From contig QHBV01000158.1 in NCBI GenBank assembly GCA_003244035.1, positions 20,890 through 30,147 on the forward strand: a stretch of DNA of 9,258 bases, in the 5' to 3' direction. The position numbers and the translations under genes were made by a program. This document shows positions 1 to 6,800 of this stretch, piece after piece; the first letter of the stretch is position 1; each line of letters begins with the position of its first letter. The notes beneath the pieces were generated by a model that was given only the letters and a program-made list of their open reading frames with translations, did not search any database and was not told the origin of the DNA. Source of the stretch: Solirubrobacterales bacterium (GTDB lineage: Bacteria; Actinomycetota; Thermoleophilia; Solirubrobacterales; Solirubrobacteraceae).

Positions 1-23
1 GCGAAGGTGAATGACAAGTGGGC

Positions 24-29
24 TTGACA
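24..29 (+). promoter_or_regulatory. Isolated -35-like TTGACA
   Basis: A perfect TTGACA is seen, but there is no convincing -10 hexamer 16-19 nt downstream. It may be chance. Apart from the membrane-protein trace that follows, I see no gene between 1 and 157. Confidence 0.12.
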
Positions 30-157
30 ATGTGGCGATCAACTCGATCGAGCACGAGCGGTACAGCCATCGCTGCCGCTCGCGCTCGGACTCGCACGAT
101 CTTCGAGAAGCCCGTAGAGGACGTCTTTCATGTCAACGGCGCTTCGCGACGATCGAC

Positions 158-320
158 TTGAACGCGACCGCAGCGGCGGGGCTCGCCGTGATCGCCGCGG
201 TGATCGCCGGTTTCGTGATCGAGGTTGCCGAGGGCCACAACGGCAGCCCCTACGACTGGCTCGGCGCGATCGGAGGGCTCCCTACTCTTCCTCCTGCTTG
301 CCCGGCCAGACTCCGGTCAA
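158..320 (+). pseudogene. Frame-disrupted remnant of a small membrane protein
   Basis: One reading frame from about 158 to 281 encodes a hydrophobic helix (AGLAVIAAVIAGFVIEV) followed by GSPYDWLGAIGGL, which reads like a genuine small actinobacterial membrane protein. From 282 the same frame loses its character, while the frame shifted by one base gives LLFLLLARPDSGQ, the natural continuation as a second transmembrane helix. Removing one C in the run at 280-282 would join the two halves. No good start is seen for the helix frame: TTG at 158 lacks a ribosome-binding site. The ATG at 130 has a GAGGA about 9 nt upstream but is in a third frame. The region also abuts and overlaps the 3' end of the minus-strand DUF4235 gene. 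I infer a decayed or mis-sequenced gene. Function is unknown. Confidence 0.35.
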
Positions 321-551
321 GTAATGGAACACGCGGACGGTGGCCCGGTCGACGGCCGCCGCGACGCCGGCGGTCGTCGCCGCCTCCAGCGCGGCGGCGA
401 GCACCACGTTCGCCAGGCTGGCGCCGGCGGTCGTGGGCTTCGGTGGCTCGGCGCCGTCGAGCTTGGCCCACAGGCCCTTGAAGACGCTCTGGCCGAGCTT
501 CGCGCCGACGATCGCGGCGATGATCGCGAACGGCTTGTAGAGGATCTTCAT
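282..551 (-). CDS. DUF4235 family small membrane protein
   Basis: This is an 89-residue protein beginning MKILYKPFAIIAAIVGAKLG. The N-terminal MKILYKPF, the PPKPTT segment near residues 36-41, the alanine-rich helix VLAAALEAATTAGVAAAVDRA (about 50-70) and the closing LTGVWPG match the layout I know for the actinobacterial DUF4235 family, whose members are short integral membrane proteins of unknown function. Two hydrophobic helices are visible (about 6-24 and 48-68), followed by a charged C-terminus. ATG at 551 is the natural start: GGGCGG just upstream is only a weak ribosome-binding site, while TAGGCT lies 9 nt upstream and could be a -10 box for a nearly leaderless mRNA. It is transcribed divergently from the unknown gene at 705. 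The family assignment rests on recognition of conserved segments, not on a search. Confidence 0.8.
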   Translation of the reverse strand: MKILYKPFAIIAAIVGAKLGQSVFKGLWAKLDGAEPPKPTTAGASLANVVLAAALEAATTAGVAAAVDRATVRVFHYLTGVWPGKQEEE

Positions 552-560
552 CCGCCCGGC

Positions 561-566
561 AGCCTA
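561..566 (-). promoter_or_regulatory. Putative -10 box TAGGCT of the DUF4235 gene
   Basis: On the minus strand TAGGCT ends 9 nt before the ATG at 551. It fits the TAnnnT pattern seen at the same close distance before four other starts in the window. GACCCA lies 18 nt further upstream, as it also does before the rplY box. No transcript data support it. Confidence 0.35.
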
Positions 567-690
567 CCCGCCTGTGCGAGCGGATGGGTCGAATCTGGTC
601 ACTTGGCCACTCGCGCAGAGCTCGCGTGCTCCAGGTGGCCCTAGCCAGCCGCCGCTGGGTGTGGCTAAATGGTGAATGGCAAACACGGCT

Positions 691-697
691 AAGGGAG
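691..697 (+). promoter_or_regulatory. Ribosome-binding site AAGGGAG deciding start 705 versus 702
   Basis: AAGGGAG is one of only two good Shine-Dalgarno sequences in the window. Its 7-nt spacing to ATG 705 favours that start over the tandem ATG at 702. Confidence 0.5.
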
Positions 698-704
698 CGG
701 GATG

Positions 705-1412
705 ATGCTCGAGCAAGATCCCAACCGAGACGATGGAGCAGCCGAGGGGCTGCTGCGCAGGGCGCTGCTCGACGACACCTCGGCGGTCGCAGTCTCGCTC
801 CGCGTCGGCGGGCTGCCGCTCAGCGATGCGGTGACTGTGATCTTCCACGGCCGGCGCGACCTCGGGACGCTGCAGACCTACGTCACCTGCGGGAGCCGTG
901 GCGCGGGAGCGAGGGTCGCCGCCCACGAGCTGCTGCGGGTTCCCTGCGACCTCGACCTCGCCGATGCCGGTGACCGCGACGAGGCCGAGCAGCTCTACTT
1001 GGAGCAGGCGACCACCCTGCGAGACGCGCTCGTGGGGGCGGATGTCGTGCTCGATGTCTGGCGCGAGCCGCTCTGCGAGCTGATCGGCAGCACCGTCACG
1101 ATCGATCACTCCATCGAGCTGTCGGTACGCCTGCCGGCGCCGAGGCTCCTTCCGACGGCGCTGGTCGCGCCCGACTCCCAGCTTGTGGTCACGCCGGTGT
1201 GCAGCGCGCGGACGCTGGCGGAGGGCCGTCCGCCGCTTGGAATCGCGTGCGCACAGCAGGACTTCACGCGTATCTACGCGCTGGCCGACGACCCAGAGCG
1301 GTGCGTCGAGGACTTCCTGCAGTTCGCGGCCGAGCACGCTCGTACGCTCGCGGAGCGGCTCGAACACCAGGAGGCGTCCGTCGAGCGATTCCTGGAGCTG
1401 AGCGACCAATGA
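705..1412 (+). CDS. Hypothetical protein, unrecognised family
   Basis: This is a 235-residue soluble protein with no signal peptide or transmembrane segment. I do not recognise a family. The N-terminal half has alternating hydrophobic stretches (AVAVSLRVGGLPLSDAVTV, DLGTLQTYVTCGSR). The middle is acidic and helical, rich in Asp and Glu. The C-terminal 45 residues (about DDPERCVEDFLQ to the end) look like one long helix, possibly a coiled coil. Two ATGs stand in tandem at 702 and 705. The AAGGGAG at 691-697 is 4 nt from the first and 7 nt from the second, so I prefer 705. G/C-rich third positions support real coding over the antisense frame. It lies 30 bp upstream of the next gene on the same strand. 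A short inverted repeat (CCAGC-CGCC-GCTGG, 645-658) and GCTAAAT (664-670) lie upstream and might be part of its promoter. Confidence 0.7.
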   Translation: MLEQDPNRDDGAAEGLLRRALLDDTSAVAVSLRVGGLPLSDAVTVIFHGRRDLGTLQTYVTCGSRGAGARVAAHELLRVPCDLDLADAGDRDEAEQLYLEQATTLRDALVGADVVLDVWREPLCELIGSTVTIDHSIELSVRLPAPRLLPTALVAPDSQLVVTPVCSARTLAEGRPPLGIACAQQDFTRIYALADDPERCVEDFLQFAAEHARTLAERLEHQEASVERFLELSDQ

Positions 1413-1428
1413 GCTGAGGGAAGTCGGC

Positions 1429-1434
1429 TACCGT
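1429..1434 (+). promoter_or_regulatory. Putative -10 box TACCGT upstream of GTG 1443
   Basis: TACCGT within GGCTACCGTG ends 8 nt before the GTG at 1443. This is the distance expected for a leaderless transcript. There is no Shine-Dalgarno sequence at normal spacing: GAGGGA at 1416-1421 is over 20 nt away. Confidence 0.35.
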
Positions 1435-1442
1435 GCGCCCCC

Positions 1443-1898
1443 GTGCGCCGCCGTCACCTGCCGCTGGTCCTCCTTGCGATCGTCGTGGTCCTGGCGGTGA
1501 GCGCGATCTTGGCCCGAGTCTGGAGTACCGCTGCGGCGGAGAGCGCAGCGATCACGGGGCTCGTGCAGGCCGAGGCCCGCGGCGATCAGAGCGCCATGCT
1601 CGCGCGCATCCAGGGCTGCGAGGTCACCTTGCCCTGCCGCACGCGCGTGGCGCAGGACATCGCCGCCCTCACCCGTCCGGGGCGGCTCGCGGTCCTGCAG
1701 CTGCGGGCATCGACGGGCTTCTCGCTGACCGGCACGGTGGGAACCGCGCGGGTGGCGTGGAAAGTCCCCTCGTCGTTGCCGATCGTGCAGTGCGTGCGAG
1801 TCCGGCGCACCGGGAGCGCGCTGCGCGGGTTGCGAGTGCAACTGCTGGCGGTCAGCCTTCGGATCAAGAGCGACGCGGACTGCCCGGCGCACTTCTGA
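1443..1898 (+). CDS. Membrane-anchored extracytoplasmic protein with four cysteines
   Basis: This is a 151-residue protein. It opens with a short basic stretch (MRRRHLP) and a strong hydrophobic helix at about 7-25, which is an uncleaved signal anchor or a signal peptide. The rest is a small, probably extracytoplasmic domain with cysteines at 59, 65, 117 and 147, which could form two disulfides. Residues 36-58 (AITGLVQAEARGDQSAMLARI) resemble the helical start of small NTF2-like or stress-type extracellular domains, but this is only a resemblance. I do not recognise a named family. GTG 1443 is the only reasonable start: the frame is closed by the upstream gene's TGA at 1410-1412 and the hydrophobic helix follows at once. 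The gene lies 30 bp after the preceding gene in the same frame, and its last 35 bp overlap, tail to tail, the minus-strand gene ending at 1864. Confidence 0.65.
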   Translation: MRRRHLPLVLLAIVVVLAVSAILARVWSTAAAESAAITGLVQAEARGDQSAMLARIQGCEVTLPCRTRVAQDIAALTRPGRLAVLQLRASTGFSLTGTVGTARVAWKVPSSLPIVQCVRVRRTGSALRGLRVQLLAVSLRIKSDADCPAHF

Positions 1899-2247
1899 GC
1901 GGCTCGCGCGCCGGTCTGTGCCCCGGCTCCCGCGCCGGCGTGCGCTGCGGCTCGCGCGCCGGCCTGCGCTCGCGGGCGGGGAGGCGGTCGGCGAGGTGCC
2001 CGGGCTCGCGCAGCCGCACGCGCGCCGGCTTTGCGTCGGGCAGCGGGATGCCGCCGCCGGGCAGGCCGCGCGGCGTGGGTGGACGGCACGGGCGATTGCC
2101 CCATCCGTCGTCGGACCCCGGGTCCGAAGGCTCTGCGCCGGACTCGGGGCGGTCGCGCAGGGCGGGGACGATCAGCGCGGCGGCGCACGCCAAGCCCAGG
2201 ACGTGAACTCCGGCGATCATCAGCAGCAGCTGAGCCTCGCCCGACAT
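1864..2247 (-). CDS. Small membrane-anchored protein with Arg/Pro-rich repeat tail
   Basis: This is a 127-residue protein. MSGEAQ is followed by one hydrophobic helix (LLLMIAGVHVLGLACAAALIV, about residues 7-27). An acidic/glycine linker (SGAEPSDPGSDDGWGN) follows, then RPPTPRGLPGGGIPLPDAKP. The C-terminal tail is arginine- and proline-rich and contains three 8-residue units (RPAREPQR, TPAREPGH, RPAREPLR). The GGGIPLPDA segment with an arginine-rich tail resembles short membrane proteins I associate with Solirubrobacterales, but no function is known to me. I chose ATG 2247 rather than the upstream start at 2334 because the helix follows directly and TACGCT sits 6 nt upstream. It is divergent from rplY (99-bp gap) and convergent with the gene at 1443, with a 35-bp overlap of the 3' ends. 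The basic tail might contact nucleic acid or phospholipid headgroups; that is inference. Confidence 0.55.
   Translation of the reverse strand: MSGEAQLLLMIAGVHVLGLACAAALIVPALRDRPESGAEPSDPGSDDGWGNRPCRPPTPRGLPGGGIPLPDAKPARVRLREPGHLADRLPARERRPAREPQRTPAREPGHRPAREPLRSAPGSPRRS
1900..1971 (-). repeat. Three tandem 24-bp repeats inside the coding region
   Basis: The 15-nt core CGGCTCGCGCGCCGG starts at 1900 and 1948, and a one-base variant starts at 1924. The period is therefore exactly 24 bp. On the minus strand the units encode three copies of the 8-residue motif xPAREPxx. The spacing keeps the reading frame, consistent with in-frame repeat expansion. Confidence 0.8.
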
Positions 2248-2253
2248 GAGCGA

Positions 2254-2259
2254 AGCGTA
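2254..2259 (-). promoter_or_regulatory. Putative -10 box TACGCT for the gene starting at 2247
   Basis: On the minus strand GCGCTACGCT ends 6 nt before the ATG at 2247, which would place transcription start at or next to the A of the ATG. No Shine-Dalgarno sequence is visible, consistent with a leaderless mRNA. Confidence 0.35.
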
Positions 2260-2328
2260 GCGCGCCGAGACTCGCTGCGGGTGAGGTTGGCGCAGGCGCC
2301 GGGCGACCCACACTGGACGGGTGAGCGC

Positions 2329-2334
2329 TACCAT
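2329..2334 (+). promoter_or_regulatory. Putative -10 box TACCAT of rplY
   Basis: The 10-mer CGCTACCATC (2326-2335) ends 11 nt before the rplY ATG. The identical 10-mer stands at the identical distance before the lipoprotein gene at 8171. GACCCA 18 nt upstream is the only candidate for a -35 element. There is no Shine-Dalgarno sequence near the ATG. Confidence 0.4.
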
Positions 2335-2346
2335 CGCTCGCCGCCG

Positions 2347-3021
2347 ATGACACCCGCCGAAACGACAGCTCTCACAGTTGCCCAGCGTGAGCCCGCGGGC
2401 TCACGGGCCGCCCGCCGGCTGCGTCGTACGGGGAGCGTGCCCGGAGTGGTATATGGCGGGGGGGAGGACCCGGTCGCGTTCGCCGTGGGCTCGCGCGAGC
2501 TTCGGCAGGCGCTGGCGCACGCCGGCGCGGTGCTCGACCTGCGGATCGACGGCGCGGGCGGAACCCCGGTGGTGGTCAAGGACCTCAGCCGCCACCCGGT
2601 CAGCGGCGAGACCGTCCACATCGACCTGTTGCGGGTACGGCTGGACCGACCGATCGAGGCGACCGTCGTGCTCGAGCTGATCGGGGCCGAGAGCGCACCC
2701 GGCGTGAAGGAGGGCGGCGTGCTCGAGCAGATCACCCACGAGATCACGATCGAGGCGCTGCCGAACGACATCCCCGACTCGCTTGCCCACGACGTCTCCG
2801 AGCTGCAGATCGGTGACACCGTTACGCTGCAGGCGTTGCGACCGCCGGCGACGGTCAAGCTGCTTGACGACTCCGAGACGGTGATCGCCACACTCACGCC
2901 CCCGCGGCTGCAGGTCGAGGACGAGACCGAGATCGAGCAGGAGACCCAGCTCGTGGGCGAGGGCGCCCCCGAGGGCGACGGCGAGTCCGAGGAGCCAGAG
3001 AGCGAGCGCGGCGGCGAGTAG
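2347..3021 (+). CDS. rplY: 50S ribosomal protein L25, CTC/TL5 type
   Basis: This is a 224-residue protein. L25/CTC proteins bind 5S rRNA in the large ribosomal subunit; the long form is also called the general stress protein Ctc. The N-terminal L25 domain covers about residues 8-95 and includes the hallmark GSRAARRLRRTGSVPGVVYG (18-37) and the segment VVKDLSRHPVSGETVHIDLL. The second beta-rich domain runs from about 98 to 185 (PIEATVVLELIGAESAPGVKE, then the DIPDSLAHDVSELQIGDTV region). The last 35-40 residues form an acidic tail rich in Glu and Gly, common in actinobacterial members. ATG 2347 puts the usual short lead before LTVAQRE. Longer in-frame starts (for example GTG 2281) would add unrelated residues. 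The gene opens the rplY-pth-mfd cluster; pth follows within about 7-16 nt, suggesting co-transcription. Confidence 0.95.
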   Translation: MTPAETTALTVAQREPAGSRAARRLRRTGSVPGVVYGGGEDPVAFAVGSRELRQALAHAGAVLDLRIDGAGGTPVVVKDLSRHPVSGETVHIDLLRVRLDRPIEATVVLELIGAESAPGVKEGGVLEQITHEITIEALPNDIPDSLAHDVSELQIGDTVTLQALRPPATVKLLDDSETVIATLTPPRLQVEDETEIEQETQLVGEGAPEGDGESEEPESERGGE

Positions 3022-3028
3022 CCCCCGC

Positions 3029-3589
3029 GTCGACTGGCTGCTGGTCGGCCTCGGCAACCCTGGCACCGAGTACGCCGGCACCCGCCACAACGTCGGGTTC
3101 GAGGTCGCGAGTCTGCTGGCCGCGCGCTGGGGCCTGGGGCGCGGCCAGAAGAAGTACCGGGGACTGCTCAGCGAGGGCCGCGCTGGTGCGGGCGGTCCCC
3201 GCGTGGCGATCCTGCTCCCGCAGACATTCATGAACGACGCGGGCCAGTCCGCCGGGCCGGCCCGGGGCGCGCTGCGGGTGCCGCTGGAGCGCGTGCTCGT
3301 GCTGCACGACGAGATCGACCTGCCGTTCGGGGAGATACGGGTGCGCGGCGGTGGCGGGCTGGCCGGCCACAACGGGCTCAAGTCGCTGAGGCAGGCGCTC
3401 GGCTCTGCCGGGTTTCAGCGCGTCCGGGTGGGCGTTGGGCGCCCTCCAAGCACTGATCCCGACCGCGTCACGGCGTACGTGCTCGGGCGTTTCCGAGAGC
3501 CGCGCGAAGAAGTCGCGCTGCTGGTCGAGCACGCTGCGGACGCCGCCGAGCGGTTGGTCCTGAACCCAGACGGCACCGACCTAGACTGA
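3029..3589 (+). CDS. pth: Peptidyl-tRNA hydrolase, no canonical start codon
   Basis: This enzyme cleaves the ester bond of peptidyl-tRNAs released prematurely from ribosomes, recycling the tRNA. The conserved frame begins at about 3029 and reads VDWLLVGLGNPG. Key residues by the E. coli scheme are present: Asn10 (3056-3058, in GLGNPG), catalytic His20 (3086-3088, in TRHNVGF), Asn68 (3233-3235, in QTFMNDAG), Asp93 (3308-3310, in HDEIDLPFG) and Asn114 (3371-3373, in AGHNGLKS). The C-terminal RVGVGRP and YVLGRF motifs are also intact, and at about 183-186 residues the length is normal. The oddity is the start. The frame is open back to a stop at 2882-2884 but contains no ATG, GTG or TTG before GTG 3203, which would delete the first third and the catalytic His. 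Candidates are CTG at 3038 (MLVGLGNPG) or a base error at GTC 3029-3031, where GTG would give MDWLLVGLGNPG. Weak GGCGAG precedes it. Confidence 0.85.
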   Translation, partial: VDWLLVGLGNPGTEYAGTRHNVGFEVASLLAARWGLGRGQKKYRGLLSEGRAGAGGPRVAILLPQTFMNDAGQSAGPARGALRVPLERVLVLHDEIDLPFGEIRVRGGGGLAGHNGLKSLRQALGSAGFQRVRVGVGRPPSTDPDRVTAYVLGRFREPREEVALLVEHAADAAERLVLNPDGTDLD

Positions 3590-3647
3590 GTGTTGGTGGC
3601 CCATCCTGCAAGTCCTCACCCGCTTCCCGGCTGCGAATCTTCGCCTG

Positions 3648-3721
3648 CTCGGGCTCCGGCCCGCTCGGCATCCAGCCTCGCTGGGATCGGGCCGCGCCCG
3701 AGTCATCCGGCTGTCCTCGTC
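3648..3721 (-). repeat. Structured repeat copy A (inverted relative to copy B after mfd)
   Basis: The reverse complement of this stretch matches 7261-7332. Positions 3688-3713 are identical to 7267-7292 over 26 nt. The rest aligns with a few substitutions and small indels, including the shared GCCGAGCGGGCCG. It can fold into an outer 7-bp stem (3657-3663 with 3688-3694) enclosing a 5-bp hairpin with a 3-nt loop (3672-3676 with 3680-3684). It lies in the 264-bp pth-mfd gap, which otherwise holds no credible gene. Confidence 0.75.
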
Positions 3722-3776
3722 GGCTCGCGCAGCGCTCACCACCGCCGGCGGTGCCGGCGTCGTCTCCTGCGTCCTT

Positions 3777-3799
3777 CACCGACGGCTTCGCCGTCGGTG
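3777..3799. other. Perfect 10-bp hairpin between pth and mfd
   Basis: CACCGACGGC, a TTC loop and GCCGTCGGTG form a perfect stem-loop. No run of T follows on the plus strand and no corresponding run on the minus strand, so it is not a typical intrinsic terminator. It could be a U-tract-free terminator, an mRNA-end stabiliser after pth, or part of the repeat field. Two further inverted repeats flank it: a 12-bp palindrome ACCGCCGGCGGT (3741-3752), and CGATTC/GAATCG (3806-3811 with 3820-3825). Confidence 0.5.
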
Positions 3800-3831
3800 C
3801 CGGCTCGATTCTCGCTCGCGAATCGGGCGAT

Positions 3832-3837
3832 TACCTT
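3832..3837 (+). promoter_or_regulatory. Possible -10 box TACCTT upstream of mfd
   Basis: TACCTT lies 16 nt before GTG 3854 and matches TAnnnT. TTCTCG 17 nt upstream is a poor -35. AGGA at 3839-3842 provides the ribosome-binding site for GTG 3854. An internal mfd promoter here is plausible because the pth-mfd gap is long and hairpin-rich. Confidence 0.25.
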
Positions 3838-3853
3838 CAGGATGAGCCACTAA

Positions 3854-6800
3854 GTGCTCCGCGCGCTGCTCGCCCAAGCCGACGAAGATCCTCAGACCGC
3901 GAGGCTGCAGCGCGACGGCGGGCGGGCATTCGTGTCCCAGTCGCTGCGGGCGTACCTGCTCGCCGCACTGCTCGAGCAGGACCCCGATCGGCCGGCGATA
4001 GTCGTCGCCGGAGACGATCGCGCGGCACGCGACCTGGCCGGTGCGCTGGGCACCTGGCTGGCCCCGAGGACGGTCCGCCACTACCCGAGCCGCGGCGTCA
4101 CCTACGAGTCGCACCTGGCGCCGCCGCCGCATCTCGTCGGCCTACGGATCGCGGCGCTCGACGCGCTGCTGGAGCCGGCTGGCGATGGCGCGCCGGTGAT
4201 CGTCGTCAGCGCGGTCGCGCTGTCGGAGAAGGTGCCCGACCCGACGCTGCGTCCGCACGGCTTCACGCTGCGAATCGGCGAGCTGCTCGACCTCGAGGAG
4301 ACCGCGCGGGACCTGCTCGCGGCGGGATACGAGCGCGTCGACCAGGTGGAGGACCGCGGTCAGTTCGCGATCCGCGGCGGGCTGCTCGACCTGTTTCCCG
4401 CGACCGAGGACCGCGCCGTGCGCGCGGACCTGTTCGGAGACGAGATCGAGTCGCTGCGCTGGTTCTCGACCTTCACCCAGCGCTCGCTGGGGGAGGCGCA
4501 GGCGGTCGAGGTCGCGCCCGCGGCGGAGCTGGCACCCGAGCACCGGGAGCTGGCCGAGATCGCTGCGCTCGAAAGCGAAGCCGACCGCCCCGACATCGCG
4601 GAGCTGCTGCCGGTCGATGATTTCCGCGAGCTGCTGGCGCTCGCGCCGGCGGACGCGAGCATCGTGATCGCTGGTGAGGAGGATGTCGGTCCGGCGCTGG
4701 CCGACCACTGGCAGGACGTGACGGCGGCCTTCCACGACGCCGACGCCCACCACCTGTACGTGGCCCCCGGCGCGATCGAGGACGCGCTGCGCGACCGGGC
4801 GCGGATCCGGCTCTCGAGCATCGAGGGCGACCAGCCGTTCTCGTTCCGCGCGCAGACAGCGAATTTCGCCGCCCGCAGCTTGAAGCAGGCTGAGCCCGAG
4901 CTCGAGCAGCTCGCCCGCTCCGGGTACCGGACGGTGGTCGCGTTCGCGCGTCGGGGGGAGGGGGAGCGGATGGCCTACAACCTCGGACGGTTGCGGGTCA
5001 GCTGGCTCGATCAGGGGGAAACAGGGCTGGCGCCCGCTCCGCGGGCAGCCAGCCCCATTAATTTTGTTCACGCGCGCCTGCAGGAAGGGTTCGTTGCGCC
5101 CGCGTTCAAGCTGGCGGTGATCCCAGAGCACCGGCTGCTGCGCCGGCGGCGAGCCGCGCCGCAGCGGCCCGAGCGCCGGCGCGGCGTGCTGCGCAGCTTC
5201 GTCGATCTGCGCACCGGTGACATGGTCGTGCACGAGGACCACGGGGTCGCCCGCTTTGCCGGCTTTGACACCAAGACCGTCGCCGGCGTCACGCGCGACT
5301 ACCTGTACCTCGAGTACGCCGGGTCCGATCGCGTGTTCGTGCCGGTCGATCAGCTCGCCAAGATCAGCCGCTACGTGGGCGCCGGCGGAGTCAGTCCGAC
5401 GCTGTCGAAGCTCGGCGGCACACGCTGGGACACGCTCAAGGCGCGCGCGCGGAGGGCGGCGCAGGAGCTCGCGGGCGAGTTGCTGCACCTGTACGCCGAG
5501 CGCAAGCGCCGCGAGGGCCACGAGTTTGGGCCCGACACCGACTGGCAGCGGGAGTTCGAGGACGCGTTCCCGTTCACCGAGACGCCCGATCAACGCGACG
5601 CGATCGAGCTGGTCAAAGCCGATATGGAGGCGCCGCGACCGATGGACCGTCTGATCTGTGGCGATGTCGGCTACGGCAAGACCGAGGTCGCGCTGCGGGC
5701 GGCGTTCAAGGCGGTCCAGGACGGCAAGCAGGCGCTGCTGCTGGTGCCCACCACGATCCTCGCCCAGCAGCACTTCGGCACGTTCTCCGAGCGGCTGAAG
5801 GACTATCCGGTCACGATCGAGCAGGTCTCGCGGTTTCGCCCGGCGGCCGAGCAGCGCGCGGTCGTCGGGCGCTTCGCGCAGGGAGCGGTCGACATCCTGA
5901 TCGGGACGCACCGGCTGCTCTCGCGCGACGTGCGGGCGCGAGACCTGGGGCTGCTGATCGTGGACGAGGAGCAGCGCTTCGGCGTCAAGCAGAAGGAGCT
6001 GCTCCGGCAGCTCAAGCTGAAGGTCGACGTGATCTCAATGAGCGCGACCCCGATCCCGCGCACGCTGCAGATGTCGCTGGCGGGCGTGCGTGACATCAGC
6101 GTGATCGAGACCCCGCCGGAAGGCCGGCGGCCGGTCAAGACGTACGTCGGCGAGTACGACGAGGAGCTCGTGCGCGGTGCGCTCGAGCGCGAGCACCATC
6201 GGGGCGGCCAGGCATTCTTCCTGCACAACCGCGTGCAGTCGATCGACGAGACGGCGGAGCGGCTGCGGGCGCTGTGCCCGGCGATGCGCTTCGAGGTCGC
6301 GCACGGGCAGATGGAGGAACGGACCTTGGAGCGACGGATGCTCAGCTTCCTGCGGGGCGACGCCGACGTGCTCGTGTGCACCAGCATCATCGAGTCGGGG
6401 ATCGACATCCCGCAGGCGAACACGCTGATCGTCGAGCGCGCCGATGGCTTCGGGCTTGCGCAGCTCTACCAGATTCGGGGGAGAGTCGGGCGCTCGCGCG
6501 AGCGGGCGTACGCGTACCTGCTGTATCCGAGCGCGGCCGCGCTCACGCCCGAGGGGGCGCAGCGGCTCTCGGCGCTCTCGGACTACACCGAGCTGGGGGC
6601 GGGCTTCAAGATCGCGATGCGGGACCTCGAGATCCGGGGCGCGGGAAACCTGCTCGGCGACGAGCAGTCCGGCCACGTCGCGGCGCTCGGCTTCGAGCTG
6701 TACATGCAGATGCTCGACGAGGCGGTGGCGGCCGCGCCGGCTTCCGATGGGACTGGTGGCGAGGAGGATGACTGGGAGCCGGTGCGGCTCGACTGCCGCG

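Noticed and set aside
564..1409. 281-codon open frame on the minus strand opposite the gene at 705
   Set aside because: The plus frame has a good ribosome-binding site, more natural composition and G/C-rich third positions; the antisense translation looks like an Arg/Gln-rich shadow.
1900..1971. CRISPR-like array
   Set aside because: The repeats are contiguous 24-bp coding units without spacers and keep the reading frame.
1918..2346. N-terminal extension of rplY
   Set aside because: The frame is open upstream by chance opposite the minus-strand gene; L25 homology begins just after ATG 2347.
3203..3589. GTG 3203 as the start of pth
   Set aside because: It would remove the GLGNPG and TRHN motifs, which are present and in frame upstream; a truncated Pth without catalytic His is unlikely.
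3590..3853. 87-codon frame between pth and mfd
   Set aside because: Low-complexity Ser/Pro/Arg translation with no conserved character, running through hairpins and repeat copy A.
4142..5911. 589-codon open frame on the minus strand opposite mfd
   Set aside because: It is antisense to the conserved helicase-containing mfd frame; long antisense frames are expected in GC-rich coding DNA, and its translation has no recognisable motifs.
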